A stretch of 64,000 bases of DNA from Mycobacterium triplex (lineage in GTDB: Bacteria > Actinomycetota > Actinomycetes > Mycobacteriales > Mycobacteriaceae), in the NCBI RefSeq assembly GCF_000689255.1, contig NZ_HG964446.1:2323565-2387564 (forward strand), written 5' to 3'. Below the pieces are notes generated by a model. It was not told the origin of the DNA. It saw only the letters and a program-made list of their open reading frames with translations, and ran no database searches. The position numbers and the translations under genes were made by a program. Positions 53,984 to 63,037 of the stretch are shown here, piece by piece. Within the stretch, counting starts at the first letter, position 1, and each line of letters opens with the position of its first letter.

Positions 53984-54838
53984 ATGTCGGCTCCACCCCT
54001 GTTTCGCCTGGTCGGCGACAGACGGGTGTCCGTGGTGCGCGACGCGGCCGCGGCGTGGCGGGTCCTCGACGAGGACCCGATCGGGTCCTGCATGGTCGCC
54101 TCTCGGGTCGCCGATCACGGCATCGATCCCGGCGCGATCGGCGGCGAGCTGTGGACCCGCCGCGGCGCGGACGAGTCGCTGTGCTTCGCCGGTGCCAACC
54201 TGATCCCGCTGCGCGGGCTGCCGGCCGACCTGAACGCGTTTGCCGACGAGGCGATGAGCGGGACCCGTCGCTGTTCGTCGCTGGTGGGCCGGGCCAGCCT
54301 GGTGCTGCCGATGTGGGAAAGGCTCGAAACGGCCTGGGGCCCGGCGCGTGACGTGCGCGAACGTCAGCCGCTGATGGCGCTGGCCAAACACCCGATGTGT
54401 GAGCTCGATCCCGAGGTGCGCCAGGTGCGCCCCGAGGAGCTGGACGCCTACCTGGTGGCCGCGGTCGACATGTTCATCGGCGAGGTCGGCATCGACCCGC
54501 GGCTCGGCGACGGCGGTCGCGGCTACCGCCGCCGGGTGGCCAGCCTGATCGCGGCCGGGCGGGCCTGGGCCCGGTTCGAGCAGGGGCAGGTCGTCTTCAA
54601 GGCCGAGGTCGGGTCGCAATCGCCCGCGGTCGGCCAGATCCAGGGCGTTTGGGTGCACCCGGAGTGGCGCGGGATGGGGCTCGGGGCGCGGGGCACCGCG
54701 ATGCTGGCCGCCGTGATCGTGGGCAGCGGGCGTATCGCCAGCCTGTACGTGAACGATTTCAACGAGGTGGCCCGGGCCGCCTACGCGCGGGTGGGCTTCG
54801 CCGAGGTCGGCACCTTCGCCACCGTCCTGCTCGACTAG
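53984..54838 (+). CDS. GNAT family acetyltransferase (Rv2867c-like)
   Basis: 284 residues, as Rv2867c. An N-terminal degenerate region and a C-terminal GNAT domain (about 145-284) with VWVHPEWRGMGLGARGTAML as the acetyl-CoA loop and NDFNEVARAAYARVGF as motif B. Acceptor unknown. Confidence 0.92.
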   Translation: MSAPPLFRLVGDRRVSVVRDAAAAWRVLDEDPIGSCMVASRVADHGIDPGAIGGELWTRRGADESLCFAGANLIPLRGLPADLNAFADEAMSGTRRCSSLVGRASLVLPMWERLETAWGPARDVRERQPLMALAKHPMCELDPEVRQVRPEELDAYLVAAVDMFIGEVGIDPRLGDGGRGYRRRVASLIAAGRAWARFEQGQVVFKAEVGSQSPAVGQIQGVWVHPEWRGMGLGARGTAMLAAVIVGSGRIASLYVNDFNEVARAAYARVGFAEVGTFATVLLD

Positions 54839-54977
54839 CGGTACCTATCGGCCACCACTCGCGAGCGCCCGGCCGGCCGGGCATTCGGCATATCGGAAGC
54901 CCTACTGCGCCACATCACGGTTGGGTCTCGGTGTGTCGCCCCCGCACTCCAGGCCGCAGTTCTTAACATCAGCAACG

Positions 54978-56807
54978 ATGGTCACAAAAACCTCATCAGT
55001 ATCAGTTGTTTCGGCTGCCGGGACCCTGCTGCTCGTCGCCGCCACCGCGCTGTCCGGATGCACGCCGCGGCCCGACGGTCCGGGCCCCGCCGCGGAGAAG
55101 TTCTTCCGCGCCCTGGCCGTCGGTGACACCGCGACGGCCGCCCAACTCAGCGACAACCCCAACGACGCCCGCGAAGCGCTCAACGCGGCCTGGGCCGGGT
55201 TGCAGGCGACCCACCTGGACGCGCAGATCCTCGGCTCCAAGTACGCCGAGGACACCGGCACGGTCAACTATCGGTTCAGCTGGCATCTGCCGAAGAATCG
55301 GGTGTGGAGCTATGACGGCCAGCTGAAGATGGCCCGCGACGAGGGGCGCTGGGAGGTCCGATGGACGCCCGGCGGCCTGCATCCCAAGCTGGGCGAGCAT
55401 CAGACCTTCGCGTTGCGGGCCGACGCCCCCCGGCGCGCCTCGGTGAACGAACTCGGTGGCAGCGATGTGCTGGCGCCGGGCTACCGCTACCACTACACGC
55501 TGGACGCCACCAAAGCCGGACCGCCGCAGTCGCTGAGCTTCACCACCCACTCGATCGTCGACGTGCTGCGGCCGTTCAACGACACGCTGACCGACCCGCA
55601 GCTGCTGGCCGAGCGGGCCAGCTCGACGCCCGACCAGGTGGACCTGGGCGTCACGCTGCTGCCGGCCGACAACGACAAGGTGTTTCCCATCATCGGCAGA
55701 CTGCCCGGCATCGTGGTCACTCCCCAGGCCGACATGCTGCCGACCGACCCGCATTTCGCGCCCGCCGTCATCAGCGAAGTCAAGAAGGCCGTGATCGACC
55801 AACTCGACGGTCAGGCCGGCTGGCGAGTGGTCAGCGTCAACCAGAACAACGTCGACGTCGCGGTGCTGCACGAGGTCGAGGGGGCGCCGGCCCCGTCGGT
55901 GTCGATCACCCTGGACCGGGTGGTGCAGAACGCCGCGCAGCGCGCGGTGGACAACAAGGGCGGCAAGGCGATGATCGTCGCGATCAAGCCGTCGACGGGG
56001 GAGATCCTCGCGATCGCCCAGAACGGCGCGGCCGACGCCGACGGGCTGCCCGCCACCAACGGCCTGTTTCCGCCCGGGTCGACGTTCAAGATGATCACCG
56101 CCGGCGCGGCCGTCGACCGCGACATGGCCACGCCGAACTCGATGGTCGGGTGCCCGGGCCATATCGACATCGGGCACCGCACGGTGCCGAACTACGGCGG
56201 CTTCGACCTCGGCGTGGTGTCGATGTCACGCGCGTTCGCCAGTTCGTGCAACACCACGTTTGCCGAGCTGAGCAGCAAGATGCCGCCCCGGGGTTTGACG
56301 CAGACGGCGTCCCAGTACGGGATCGGGCTCGACTACACGGTCGACGGCATCACCACGGTGACCGGGTCGGTGCCGCCGACGGTCGACCTGGCCGAGCGCA
56401 CCGAAGACGGCTTCGGCCAGGGCCGGGTGCTGGCCAGTCCGTTCGGCATGGCCCTGGTGGCGGCCACCGTCGCCGCCGGGAAAACGCCTGTGCCGCAACT
56501 GATTGCGGGCCATCCGACGACGGTCGAGGGCGATAGCACCCCGATCAGCCCGAAGATGATCGACGCGCTGCGGCCGATGATGCGGCTGGTGGTGACCAAC
56601 GGGACCGCCAAGGAGATCAACGGCTGCGGCGAGATCTACGGGAAAACCGGGGAGGCGGAGTTCCCCGGCGGGTCGCACTCCTGGTTCGCCGGATACCGCG
56701 GCGATCTGGCCTTCGCGGCGCTGATCGTCGGGGGTGGCAGCTCGGAGTGGGCGGTCCGGATGACCAAATTCATGTTCGAGTCGATGCCGCCCGGTTATCT
56801 GGCCTGA
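54978..56807 (+). CDS. Penicillin-binding lipoprotein (Rv2864c-like)
   Basis: 609 residues. Lipobox ATALSGC with Cys28; an NTF2-like MecA N-terminal domain (about 38-150), a linker domain, then a transpeptidase domain with STFK near 367, SCN near 424 and KTG near 556. A class B PBP-type D,D-transpeptidase acting in peptidoglycan cross-linking. TAACAT eight bases upstream of ATG 54978 suggests a near-leaderless start; the TTG at 54921 would bury the signal peptide. Confidence 0.94.
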   Translation: MVTKTSSVSVVSAAGTLLLVAATALSGCTPRPDGPGPAAEKFFRALAVGDTATAAQLSDNPNDAREALNAAWAGLQATHLDAQILGSKYAEDTGTVNYRFSWHLPKNRVWSYDGQLKMARDEGRWEVRWTPGGLHPKLGEHQTFALRADAPRRASVNELGGSDVLAPGYRYHYTLDATKAGPPQSLSFTTHSIVDVLRPFNDTLTDPQLLAERASSTPDQVDLGVTLLPADNDKVFPIIGRLPGIVVTPQADMLPTDPHFAPAVISEVKKAVIDQLDGQAGWRVVSVNQNNVDVAVLHEVEGAPAPSVSITLDRVVQNAAQRAVDNKGGKAMIVAIKPSTGEILAIAQNGAADADGLPATNGLFPPGSTFKMITAGAAVDRDMATPNSMVGCPGHIDIGHRTVPNYGGFDLGVVSMSRAFASSCNTTFAELSSKMPPRGLTQTASQYGIGLDYTVDGITTVTGSVPPTVDLAERTEDGFGQGRVLASPFGMALVAATVAAGKTPVPQLIAGHPTTVEGDSTPISPKMIDALRPMMRLVVTNGTAKEINGCGEIYGKTGEAEFPGGSHSWFAGYRGDLAFAALIVGGGSSEWAVRMTKFMFESMPPGYLA

Positions 56808-56828
56808 AGCGCCGGGCCGCGACAGCGG

Positions 56829-56840
56829 TAAATTGCGAAC
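56829..56840 (+). promoter_or_regulatory. Leaderless promoter of the DUF1707 gene
   Basis: TAAATT (56829-56834), six bases, then ATG 56841. Confidence 0.5.
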
Positions 56841-57425
56841 ATGACGGATACCGGCGGGGACATGGTGACGTTGCGCGTGTCCGACGCGGACCGCAACGGA
56901 ACGATGCGCCGACTGCACAACGCGGTTGCGCTCGGGCTGATCGATATCGACGAGTTCGAGCAGCGCTCGTCGCGGGTGTCCTACGCGCGCACCCAGGGCG
57001 AGCTGGACGGCCTGGTCGGAGACCTGCCCGGGCCCGGCGCGATCGTCACCTCGGCGGCCGACCGGGTCGAACTGCGCGGCTGGGCCGGCTCGCTGCGACG
57101 GCACGGCGAATGGACGGTGCCCACCCGGTTAGCGCTGGTACGCCGGCTGGGATCGGTCAAACTCGAGCTCACCAAGGCCCGTTTCGCCGGGCCGGTGGTG
57201 GTTGTCGAGCTCGATGTCCGGTTCGGCTCGGTCGACATCTGGCTACCCGATGGCGCCAGCGCCTCGATCGACGATGTCGAGGTCTACGGTGGCAGTGCGC
57301 GCGACCGGCGCAAGGATGCCCCCGGCGAGGGCAGGCCGCATGTGGTGCTGACCGGGCGGGTGGTGTGCGGTTCGGTGACGATCCGGGGACCGCGCCGCTC
57401 GCTGCTGCGTCGCCGCGGAGCCTGA
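56841..57425 (+). CDS. DUF1707 protein with LiaF-like C-terminal domain
   Basis: 194 residues. The DUF1707 domain (about 10-62: LRVSDADRNGTMRRLHNAVA, GLIDIDEFEQR) is a short helical domain frequent in Actinobacteria. The C-terminal half (VVVELDVRFGSVDIWLPDG and VVCGSVTIRGPRR) resembles the beta-helical LiaF/DUF2154 domain of cell-wall-stress proteins. No membrane helix. Function unknown. Confidence 0.85.
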   Translation: MTDTGGDMVTLRVSDADRNGTMRRLHNAVALGLIDIDEFEQRSSRVSYARTQGELDGLVGDLPGPGAIVTSAADRVELRGWAGSLRRHGEWTVPTRLALVRRLGSVKLELTKARFAGPVVVVELDVRFGSVDIWLPDGASASIDDVEVYGGSARDRRKDAPGEGRPHVVLTGRVVCGSVTIRGPRRSLLRRRGA

Positions 57426-57431
57426 CGGCCT

Positions 57432-57448
57432 CGAGTGTGCGGCACTCG
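57432..57448. repeat. Short inverted repeat related to the 36335 element
   Basis: CGAGTG-TGCGG-CACTCG, six pairs around five bases, containing the GAGTGTGCG core found in the larger element. Lies between the DUF1707 gene and map. Confidence 0.4.
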
Positions 57449-57479
57449 CTACGGCCGACGTGGGCGCGCGGCCTGCGAT

Positions 57480-57491
57480 TAAGCTAGTGGG
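57480..57491 (+). promoter_or_regulatory. Leaderless promoter of map
   Basis: TAAGCT (57480-57485), six bases, then ATG 57492. Confidence 0.5.
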
Positions 57492-58349
57492 ATGCCTGTT
57501 CGCACCGCGCTTTCGCCCGGCGTGTTGTCCCCGACTCTGCCGGTGCCCAACCGCATCCCGCGCCCCGAGTACGCCTGGAAGCCGACGGCCAAGGAGGGCA
57601 CCGAGCCGTGGGTGCAGACACCCGAGGTGATCGAGAAGATGCGCGTCGCGGGCCGGATCGCGGCCGCCGCGCTGCAGGAGGCGGGCAAGGCCGTCGCCCC
57701 CGGCGTCACGACCGACCAACTCGACCGCATCGCCCACGAATACATGGTCGACAACGGCGCCTACCCCTCGACGCTGGGCTACAAGGGCTACCCGAAGTCG
57801 TGCTGCACGTCGCTCAACGAGGTGATCTGCCACGGCATCCCCGACTCGACGGTGGTCGAGGACGGCGACATCGTCAACATCGACGTCACCGCCTACATCG
57901 ACGGCGTGCACGGTGACACCAATGCGACGTTTTTGGCCGGCGATGTGTCCGAGGAACACCGGCTGCTCGTCGAGCGGACCCGGGAGGCGACGATGCGGGC
58001 GATCAACGCCGTCAAACCCGGGCGCGCGCTGTCCGTCGTCGGCCGTGTTATCGAGGCATACGCGAATCGGTTCGGGTACAACGTAGTTCGCGACTTCACC
58101 GGACACGGAATCGGCACCACCTTCCACAACGGACTGGTCGTGCTGCACTACGACCAACCATCGGTCACCACCGAGATTCAGCCGGGCATGACGTTCACCA
58201 TCGAGCCGATGATCAATCTCGGCGCGCTGGACTACGAGATCTGGGACGACGGCTGGACCGTGGTCACCAAGGACCGCAAGTGGACCGCGCAGTTCGAGCA
58301 CACCCTGCTGGTCACCGACACCGGCGCCGAGATCCTCACCCTGCCGTGA
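57492..58349 (+). CDS. map: Type I methionine aminopeptidase
   Basis: 285 residues, as M. tuberculosis MapB (Rv2861c). Removes N-terminal Met. An N-terminal extension with a Pro-rich SH3-binding-like segment ([15 protein letters not shown]) marks the actinobacterial 1c type. Metal ligands lie in [28 protein letters not shown] and FTIEPM, and the last Glu in [10 protein letters not shown]. The ATG fits the leaderless -10. Confidence 0.96.
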   Translation: MPVRTALSPGVLSPTLPVPNRIPRPEYAWKPTAKEGTEPWVQTPEVIEKMRVAGRIAAAALQEAGKAVAPGVTTDQLDRIAHEYMVDNGAYPSTLGYKGYPKSCCTSLNEVICHGIPDSTVVEDGDIVNIDVTAYIDGVHGDTNATFLAGDVSEEHRLLVERTREATMRAINAVKPGRALSVVGRVIEAYANRFGYNVVRDFTGHGIGTTFHNGLVVLHYDQPSVTTEIQPGMTFTIEPMINLGALDYEIWDDGWTVVTKDRKWTAQFEHTLLVTDTGAEILTLP

Positions 58350-58353
58350 ACCC

Positions 58354-59853
58354 TTGAACGGCGCTCTGCTGGTCGCGGGCACCAGCTCCGATGCCGGGAA
58401 ATCGGTGCTCGTCGCGGGCTTGTGCCGGTTGCTGGCCCGCGACGGCGTCCGCGTCGCGCCCTTCAAGGCGCAGAACATGTCGAACAATTCCGCGGTCACC
58501 GTCGAGGGCGGCGAAATCGGCCGGGCTCAGGCGATCCAGGCCCGCGCGGCGGGACTGGAGCCCAGTGTGCGGTTCAACCCGATCCTGCTCAAGCCGGGCA
58601 GCGACCGGACATCACAGCTGGTGATCCGGGGCCGCGTCGCCGACTCCGTCACCGCCGCGGGCTATTTCGAACATCGCGACCGGCTCGCGAAAGTCGTCGC
58701 CGACGAGTTGGCTTCGCTGCGTGACGAATTCGATGTGGTGATCTGTGAAGGCGCCGGATCGCCGGCCGAAATCAACCTGCGCGCCACGGATTTGGCCAAC
58801 ATGGGATTGGCCCGGGCCGCGAACCTGCCGGTCGTCCTGGTCGGCGACATCGACCGCGGCGGCTTGCTGGCGCATCTGTTCGGCACCGTCGCGGTGCTCG
58901 AGGCGAGAGACCAGGCGCTGATCGCGGGCTTCATCGTCAACAAATTCCGCGGCGACCCCGCGCTGCTGGAACCCGGGCTGCGCCAACTTCTCGAGCTGAC
59001 CGGCCGTCCCACCTACGGAGTGGTGCCCTACGCCGACGAACTCTGGCTGGACGCCGAGGACTCGCTGTCGGCGCTCGCACATTCCGTCGTCGGCCGGCCG
59101 GCGCCGCCGCGGGGCGGCGAGTGGTTGACGGTCGCCGCCGTGCGGCTGCCCCGGATCTCCAACTCGACCGACATCGAGGCGCTGGCCTGCGAGCCGGGCG
59201 TGCGGGTGCGCTGGATCAGCGACCCGGCCGACCTTGCCGACGCCGACCTGGTGGTGATTCCGGGCAGCAAAGCGACCGTCGCCGACCTGCACTGGCTGCG
59301 CGAGCGCGGCCTGGCCGCCGCGATCGCCGAGCACGCAACGGCCGGCAAGCCGGTGCTGGGGATCTGCGGCGGTTTGCAGATGCTGTGCCGGCGTATCCAG
59401 GACACGGTGGAGTCCGGCAGCGGCGAAGTGGCCGGGCTCGGGCTGCTGGACGCCGACATCGTCTTCGGCGAGCACAAGACGTTGCGGCGCTGGCAGCACC
59501 CGCTGGCCGGCTACGAAATCCACCACGGGCAGGTCATCCGATGCGGCGAGGCGGCCTGGTTCGATGTCGATGCGCAGCCCCACGGCATCGCGCGCGGCGC
59601 GGTCTTCGGCACGCATTGGCACGGCCTGCTGGACAACGACGACTTCCGGCGGGCGTGGCTGAGCCGCGTGGCGGCTGCCGCCGGGCGGACGAAGTTCGTT
59701 GTCGCCGACGACACCGACGTCGCGGCGCGACGCGACGCGCAGCTGGATGTGGCCGCCGAGTTGCTGGCGTCTCACCTCGATATCGACGCCGTCGTCGGCC
59801 TGCTCGACGGCCCGCCGCCGCGACCGCAGATCGCAAGCCGGCTGCGGCCGTAG
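58354..59853 (+). CDS. cobQ: Cobyric acid synthase CobQ
   Basis: 499 residues. Amidates adenosylcobyrinic a,c-diamide at four positions with glutamine and ATP. P-loop GTSSDAGKS near 9-17, [21 protein letters not shown] and the glutamine amidotransferase domain with Cys337 in GICGGLQML and His in GTHWHGLL near 425. The only plausible start is TTG 58354, five bases after the map stop, so it is probably translated by coupling to map. Confidence 0.94.
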   Translation: MNGALLVAGTSSDAGKSVLVAGLCRLLARDGVRVAPFKAQNMSNNSAVTVEGGEIGRAQAIQARAAGLEPSVRFNPILLKPGSDRTSQLVIRGRVADSVTAAGYFEHRDRLAKVVADELASLRDEFDVVICEGAGSPAEINLRATDLANMGLARAANLPVVLVGDIDRGGLLAHLFGTVAVLEARDQALIAGFIVNKFRGDPALLEPGLRQLLELTGRPTYGVVPYADELWLDAEDSLSALAHSVVGRPAPPRGGEWLTVAAVRLPRISNSTDIEALACEPGVRVRWISDPADLADADLVVIPGSKATVADLHWLRERGLAAAIAEHATAGKPVLGICGGLQMLCRRIQDTVESGSGEVAGLGLLDADIVFGEHKTLRRWQHPLAGYEIHHGQVIRCGEAAWFDVDAQPHGIARGAVFGTHWHGLLDNDDFRRAWLSRVAAAAGRTKFVVADDTDVAARRDAQLDVAAELLASHLDIDAVVGLLDGPPPRPQIASRLRP

Positions 59854-59895
59854 GTCCGCCGGCTCGTGGGGGCGGCGGGAGAAACCTCGCGCGGT

Positions 59896-59921
59896 GCCAA
59901 TATTGGCTGTAGCGTGCGTAA
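59896..59921 (+). promoter_or_regulatory. Palindrome and leaderless promoter
   Basis: GCCAATATTGGC (59896-59907) is a perfect 12-base palindrome immediately before TAGCGT (59910-59915), which lies six bases before GTG 59922. The palindrome would sit between -35 and -10, a usual repressor position. Confidence 0.5.
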
Positions 59922-60485
59922 GTGCCCTCGATGATGACCACGCTCGACGGGTTTCCCGTCCCGGTGCGCGTGTCCGGTCCTGAGAAGGGTGTCGTCGTCG
60001 TCATCCTCGGCGATGAGCAGCGGGAGTTGGCCGCCTATGACGCGGTCTGCGAGCGCCTCCACACCGCGTCGCTGCGCACCATCGTCATCGGCCTGGACCC
60101 GCGGCTGACCCCGAAGTCGGTGATCGGCATTCTCGACGGCCTGGGCGTCGGCTGGGCCGTGGTGGTGGGCGACCGCGCCGGCGGCGACATCGCCTGGGAA
60201 CTCGCGGCGACCAAGCTGGGCCGATTCGTCGGCCTGGTCGTCGTGGACCGCGGTCATCCGTGCGTGGCCGACGTCAACGGCGTGGTTCGCGACGGCCACT
60301 GCCCGCCGGTCGAGATCGGCACCACGGTGCTGGTCAGCACGCCGGGCGGCCGGACGGTCGCCCGCAACAGCCAGCGGTTCGTCTACGCCGACTACCGCAG
60401 CGTGGACATGCTCGGACGGCGCAGTGCCCAGGAGTCGACCGCGCAACTGGCAGCCGAGATCGTCTTGCGCACCAGCACCTGGTAG
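59922..60485 (+). CDS. Small alpha/beta-hydrolase-like protein of unknown function
   Basis: 187 residues. Strand and helix order (VVVVILGDEQRELAAYDAV, then WAVVVGDRAGGDIAWELA) resembles an alpha/beta hydrolase, but the nucleophile elbow reads GDRAGG, with Asp-Arg in place of Ser, and no lid or His box is evident. Perhaps a non-catalytic relative. GTG 59922 is supported by the leaderless -10; ATG 59931 and 59934 are alternatives. Confidence 0.7.
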   Translation: MPSMMTTLDGFPVPVRVSGPEKGVVVVILGDEQRELAAYDAVCERLHTASLRTIVIGLDPRLTPKSVIGILDGLGVGWAVVVGDRAGGDIAWELAATKLGRFVGLVVVDRGHPCVADVNGVVRDGHCPPVEIGTTVLVSTPGGRTVARNSQRFVYADYRSVDMLGRRSAQESTAQLAAEIVLRTSTW

Positions 60486-60563
60486 GACCGGGTCGGCGCG
60501 CAGTCATAGGGGCGTTGTTCGGCGACAACGTGGTCGCGCAGTCAAGGAAAGGATGCGTGGGGC

Positions 60564-61319
60564 GTGAACGCCTCTGGAATGCGTCGGCCGGTGATCGGCC
60601 TGACCAGTTATCTCGAGCAAGTGCAGTCCGACGGGTGGGACATCCCGGCGGGATATCTGGGCGCCAACTATTTCGAGGGCGTCATCAAGGCGGGCGGCAT
60701 CGCGGTGCTGCTGCCGCCGCAGCCGGTGGACCACGACATCGCCGAGAGCGTGCTCGACCACCTGGACGGGTTGGTGATCACCGGGGGGTATGACGTCGAC
60801 CCGGCCGCCTACGGCCAGCAACCGCATCCCAAGACCGACGCGCCCCGCACGATGCGTGACGCGTTCGAATTCGCGTTGTTGCGGGGCGCGCTGGACCGCG
60901 GGCTGCCGGTGCTGGGCATCTGCCGCGGCACCCAGATGCTCAACGTCGCGTTCGGCGGGACGCTGCATCAGCATCTGCCCGACGTGCTCGGACACCGCGG
61001 GCATCACGCGGGCTATGGGCGCTTCACCAAGCTGCCGGTCACCACGGTCGCGGGCACCAGGCTTGCCGGGCTGCTCGGGCCCACCGCCGATGCGTGGTGC
61101 TATCACCACCAGGCCGTGGACAAGGTCGGTGACGGCCTGATCGTCAGCGCCTGGGACGCCGACGGTGTCGTCGAGGGGCTGGAAGTACCCGGGGACGACT
61201 TCGTGGTCTCGGTGCAGTGGCATCCCGAGCAGTTCCTCGACGACCTACGGCTGTTCCAGGCGATCGTCGATGCCGCGAGCTCCTACGCGTCGAGCACGCG
61301 GACCGCGTCTCGCCGCTAA
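60564..61319 (+). CDS. Gamma-glutamyl-type class I glutamine amidotransferase (PuuD-like, Rv2859c)
   Basis: 251 residues. Class I amidotransferase fold: GICRGTQMLN with Cys near 119, VQWHPEQF with His/Glu near 219, and GGYDVDPAAY typical of PuuD-type gamma-glutamyl-GABA hydrolases. GTG start after AAGGAAAGGA. In M. tuberculosis it lies with glnA4 and aldC; neither is beside it here. Confidence 0.9.
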   Translation: MNASGMRRPVIGLTSYLEQVQSDGWDIPAGYLGANYFEGVIKAGGIAVLLPPQPVDHDIAESVLDHLDGLVITGGYDVDPAAYGQQPHPKTDAPRTMRDAFEFALLRGALDRGLPVLGICRGTQMLNVAFGGTLHQHLPDVLGHRGHHAGYGRFTKLPVTTVAGTRLAGLLGPTADAWCYHHQAVDKVGDGLIVSAWDADGVVEGLEVPGDDFVVSVQWHPEQFLDDLRLFQAIVDAASSYASSTRTASRR

Positions 61320-62236
61320 CGGGTCTGCGGCCACTTCGGCGGCTCACCGGTTGCCACCAAATGCATTGGCTCGTAACACCAACCGCGGTGCAGGGGGACT
61401 GGGCGTGGCGTCTTGGCGATCCAGCTCTGCGGCACCGAAAGTGGCCCGATCGACGCGGCGCGCGCAAGGCCCGACACCGCATCGCGACTGCGGTTCGGCA
61501 AGCGGGACGACAAGATTGCCGCGCTTTTCAGCGCTGCGCTCTTGTTCCGGGAGTTCAGGTGGTTGATCGCGAAATCCGACGGCGCGCACAGCGAACCGAG
61601 CTTCGACAGCGACGACGTCACCGGCGACAGGAACGCATCGAACGTCGTCGGTGGTGCCGCGCACAGCGCATCGAGAGCGTGGGGAATCGCTGAGATCACT
61701 TGCCGGCCAGTCGAAATGACGTCCGGTGCCGCCTTCGGTTCGCGGCTGCCATGCCCGGAATGCGGCGGTGGTGCGAACGGCGTCACCGTCGCGGCATCGG
61801 CGCAGGCCCGGGCATAGGCGTACATCGTGTCGACGTCCTGGGCCCACATCTGGTCGTAATCGCTCTCGGCGTCCGCGATCGCCGGGCTCAATTGGCCCAG
61901 ACAGTTCGTCTTTGCCAGCCAGGTGCACAGCACGCGGTTGGCCTGGATCGCCCCAGGGGGCACCATCGCCGCCAACGCCAGCTGGAAGGCGCCGGCGGCC
62001 GACTTGGCCTGAGCGGCCGTCCGCTCGGCTTGTGCGGCAATGCAATTCAGCCATTCAGGATAGGACGTCGTCCCGGGCTTGAGCTTCGAGGTCACCGAAC
62101 CACATTGCGCCGCTGCGTTATTCAGGCTCACCGCCAGACCCTCCCATGTCGTGGCGGCGTTCATCATCGACCATGAGCCGGGGCCCGAAAACATCAGCCC
62201 CGAGTTGATCTCCGGCGGTCGAGCTGCGAAATCCAC
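61316..62236 (-). CDS. Aberrant, cysteine-rich PPE protein without WxG segment
   Basis: 306 residues from GTG 62236 (VDFAARPPEINSGLMFSG); a longer frame to 62365 is not PPE-like. The PPE domain aligns to the two PPE proteins at 29726 and 31204, but about 13 residues holding the WxG motif are missing (VTSKL-KPGTTS-YPEWL). Eight Cys residues are present against one and none in the other two. SIGPLSVPQSW keeps the SVP mark. No PE gene adjoins. Overlaps the preceding convergent gene by four bases. May be a diverging orphan or decaying gene. Confidence 0.8.
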   Translation of the reverse strand: MDFAARPPEINSGLMFSGPGSWSMMNAATTWEGLAVSLNNAAAQCGSVTSKLKPGTTSYPEWLNCIAAQAERTAAQAKSAAGAFQLALAAMVPPGAIQANRVLCTWLAKTNCLGQLSPAIADAESDYDQMWAQDVDTMYAYARACADAATVTPFAPPPHSGHGSREPKAAPDVISTGRQVISAIPHALDALCAAPPTTFDAFLSPVTSSLSKLGSLCAPSDFAINHLNSRNKSAALKSAAILSSRLPNRSRDAVSGLARAASIGPLSVPQSWIAKTPRPVPLHRGWCYEPMHLVATGEPPKWPQTR

Positions 62237-62394
62237 TGCTATCTCACTTCGAGGGCAGTCGAGCACTGTGAAAACATGAGGTTTCCCTTCAAGACATAGC
62301 TGCGAAATAGAACGCCGCGATGGGCCGTCGGGCTTCGCTTCTGTGAAAGTTGTAACAGGACTCACAACCCCGCCCGGGGCGCAGTGCTGTTCTA
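62237..62394. other. Intergenic segment upstream of the PPE gene
   Basis: 158 bases, lower GC than average, no supported ORF. On the minus strand it should hold the PPE promoter if the gene is expressed; no clear -10/-35 pair is seen. Confidence 0.3.
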
Positions 62395-62877
62395 TCAGCT
62401 ACGACTTACGCAGAGCAGTGCCAATATTTCGTGATCGCCGCATTCAGCCGCGGGTGCGCTGGTGTGCACCTCACGGGATTGAAAGACCGTGCCGGCAAAC
62501 GAAACCGGCAGCACGGACAACAGCGAGTGCGATGCCAAGCGCGGCCACACGTCCGGGCGGTCGTGCGTCATCCACATGCTGTGGAACGGCTTCCTTTTGG
62601 CCGGTGACACATCCCATGAACTGGCATGTTGCAGGTGGATCGCGGCCGCGGCTTCGCTATTGGTCTGCGCGTGCCCGGAATTCGGGATCGCCTGCGACCA
62701 GGCCGCGGGTTCCGGCAGGGTGGCCGCCGAAAATTGGGACCGCAACGAAGAACCGGCGATGAGACTGGCGAACAAACCGAGTGCCGCGACAACGGCGATC
62801 GCCGGCTGCCACCGCCGAGTGTGACCTGCGCCTCGAATGTTCACAGTGGCCCGACTGTACCGGACGAACCTGGTCAT
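62395..62877 (-). CDS. Hypothetical single-pass membrane or secreted protein
   Basis: About 160 residues from ATG 62877 (GTG near 62850 or ATG 62934 also possible). One hydrophobic segment, AIAVVAALGLFASLIAG, near residues 25-41 acts as signal anchor; the outer part has HSMWMTHDRPDVWPRL and ends CGDHEILALLCVSRS with two Cys. No family recognised. Same strand as the aberrant PPE gene, 158 bases upstream of it. Confidence 0.5.
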   Translation of the reverse strand: MTRFVRYSRATVNIRGAGHTRRWQPAIAVVAALGLFASLIAGSSLRSQFSAATLPEPAAWSQAIPNSGHAQTNSEAAAAIHLQHASSWDVSPAKRKPFHSMWMTHDRPDVWPRLASHSLLSVLPVSFAGTVFQSREVHTSAPAAECGDHEILALLCVSRS

Positions 62878-63037
62878 CGGTCGGTGCCAGCTGTGAGGTC
62901 GATTCGAGTCTGTTGTGTATTTCGATTTGGACAATCGGTGTTTTGATTTGCTATGTGCGACCGGCTATCTCGTGTCGGTTCGGGCGTCGATGAGTTCGCA
63001 CGCCGAACTCCCGCAGGCGCCCAGGGTGAAGCGGGTC

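Noticed and set aside
60513..60530. CGTTGT-N6-ACAACG repeat before the PuuD-like gene
   Set aside because: Short, no regulator nearby and no promoter element positioned against it; not enough to call an operator.
62237..62365. Longer N-terminus for the aberrant PPE protein
   Set aside because: PPE proteins begin within a few residues of the DFxxxPPE motif; GTG 62236 satisfies this and the extension has no signal or homology.
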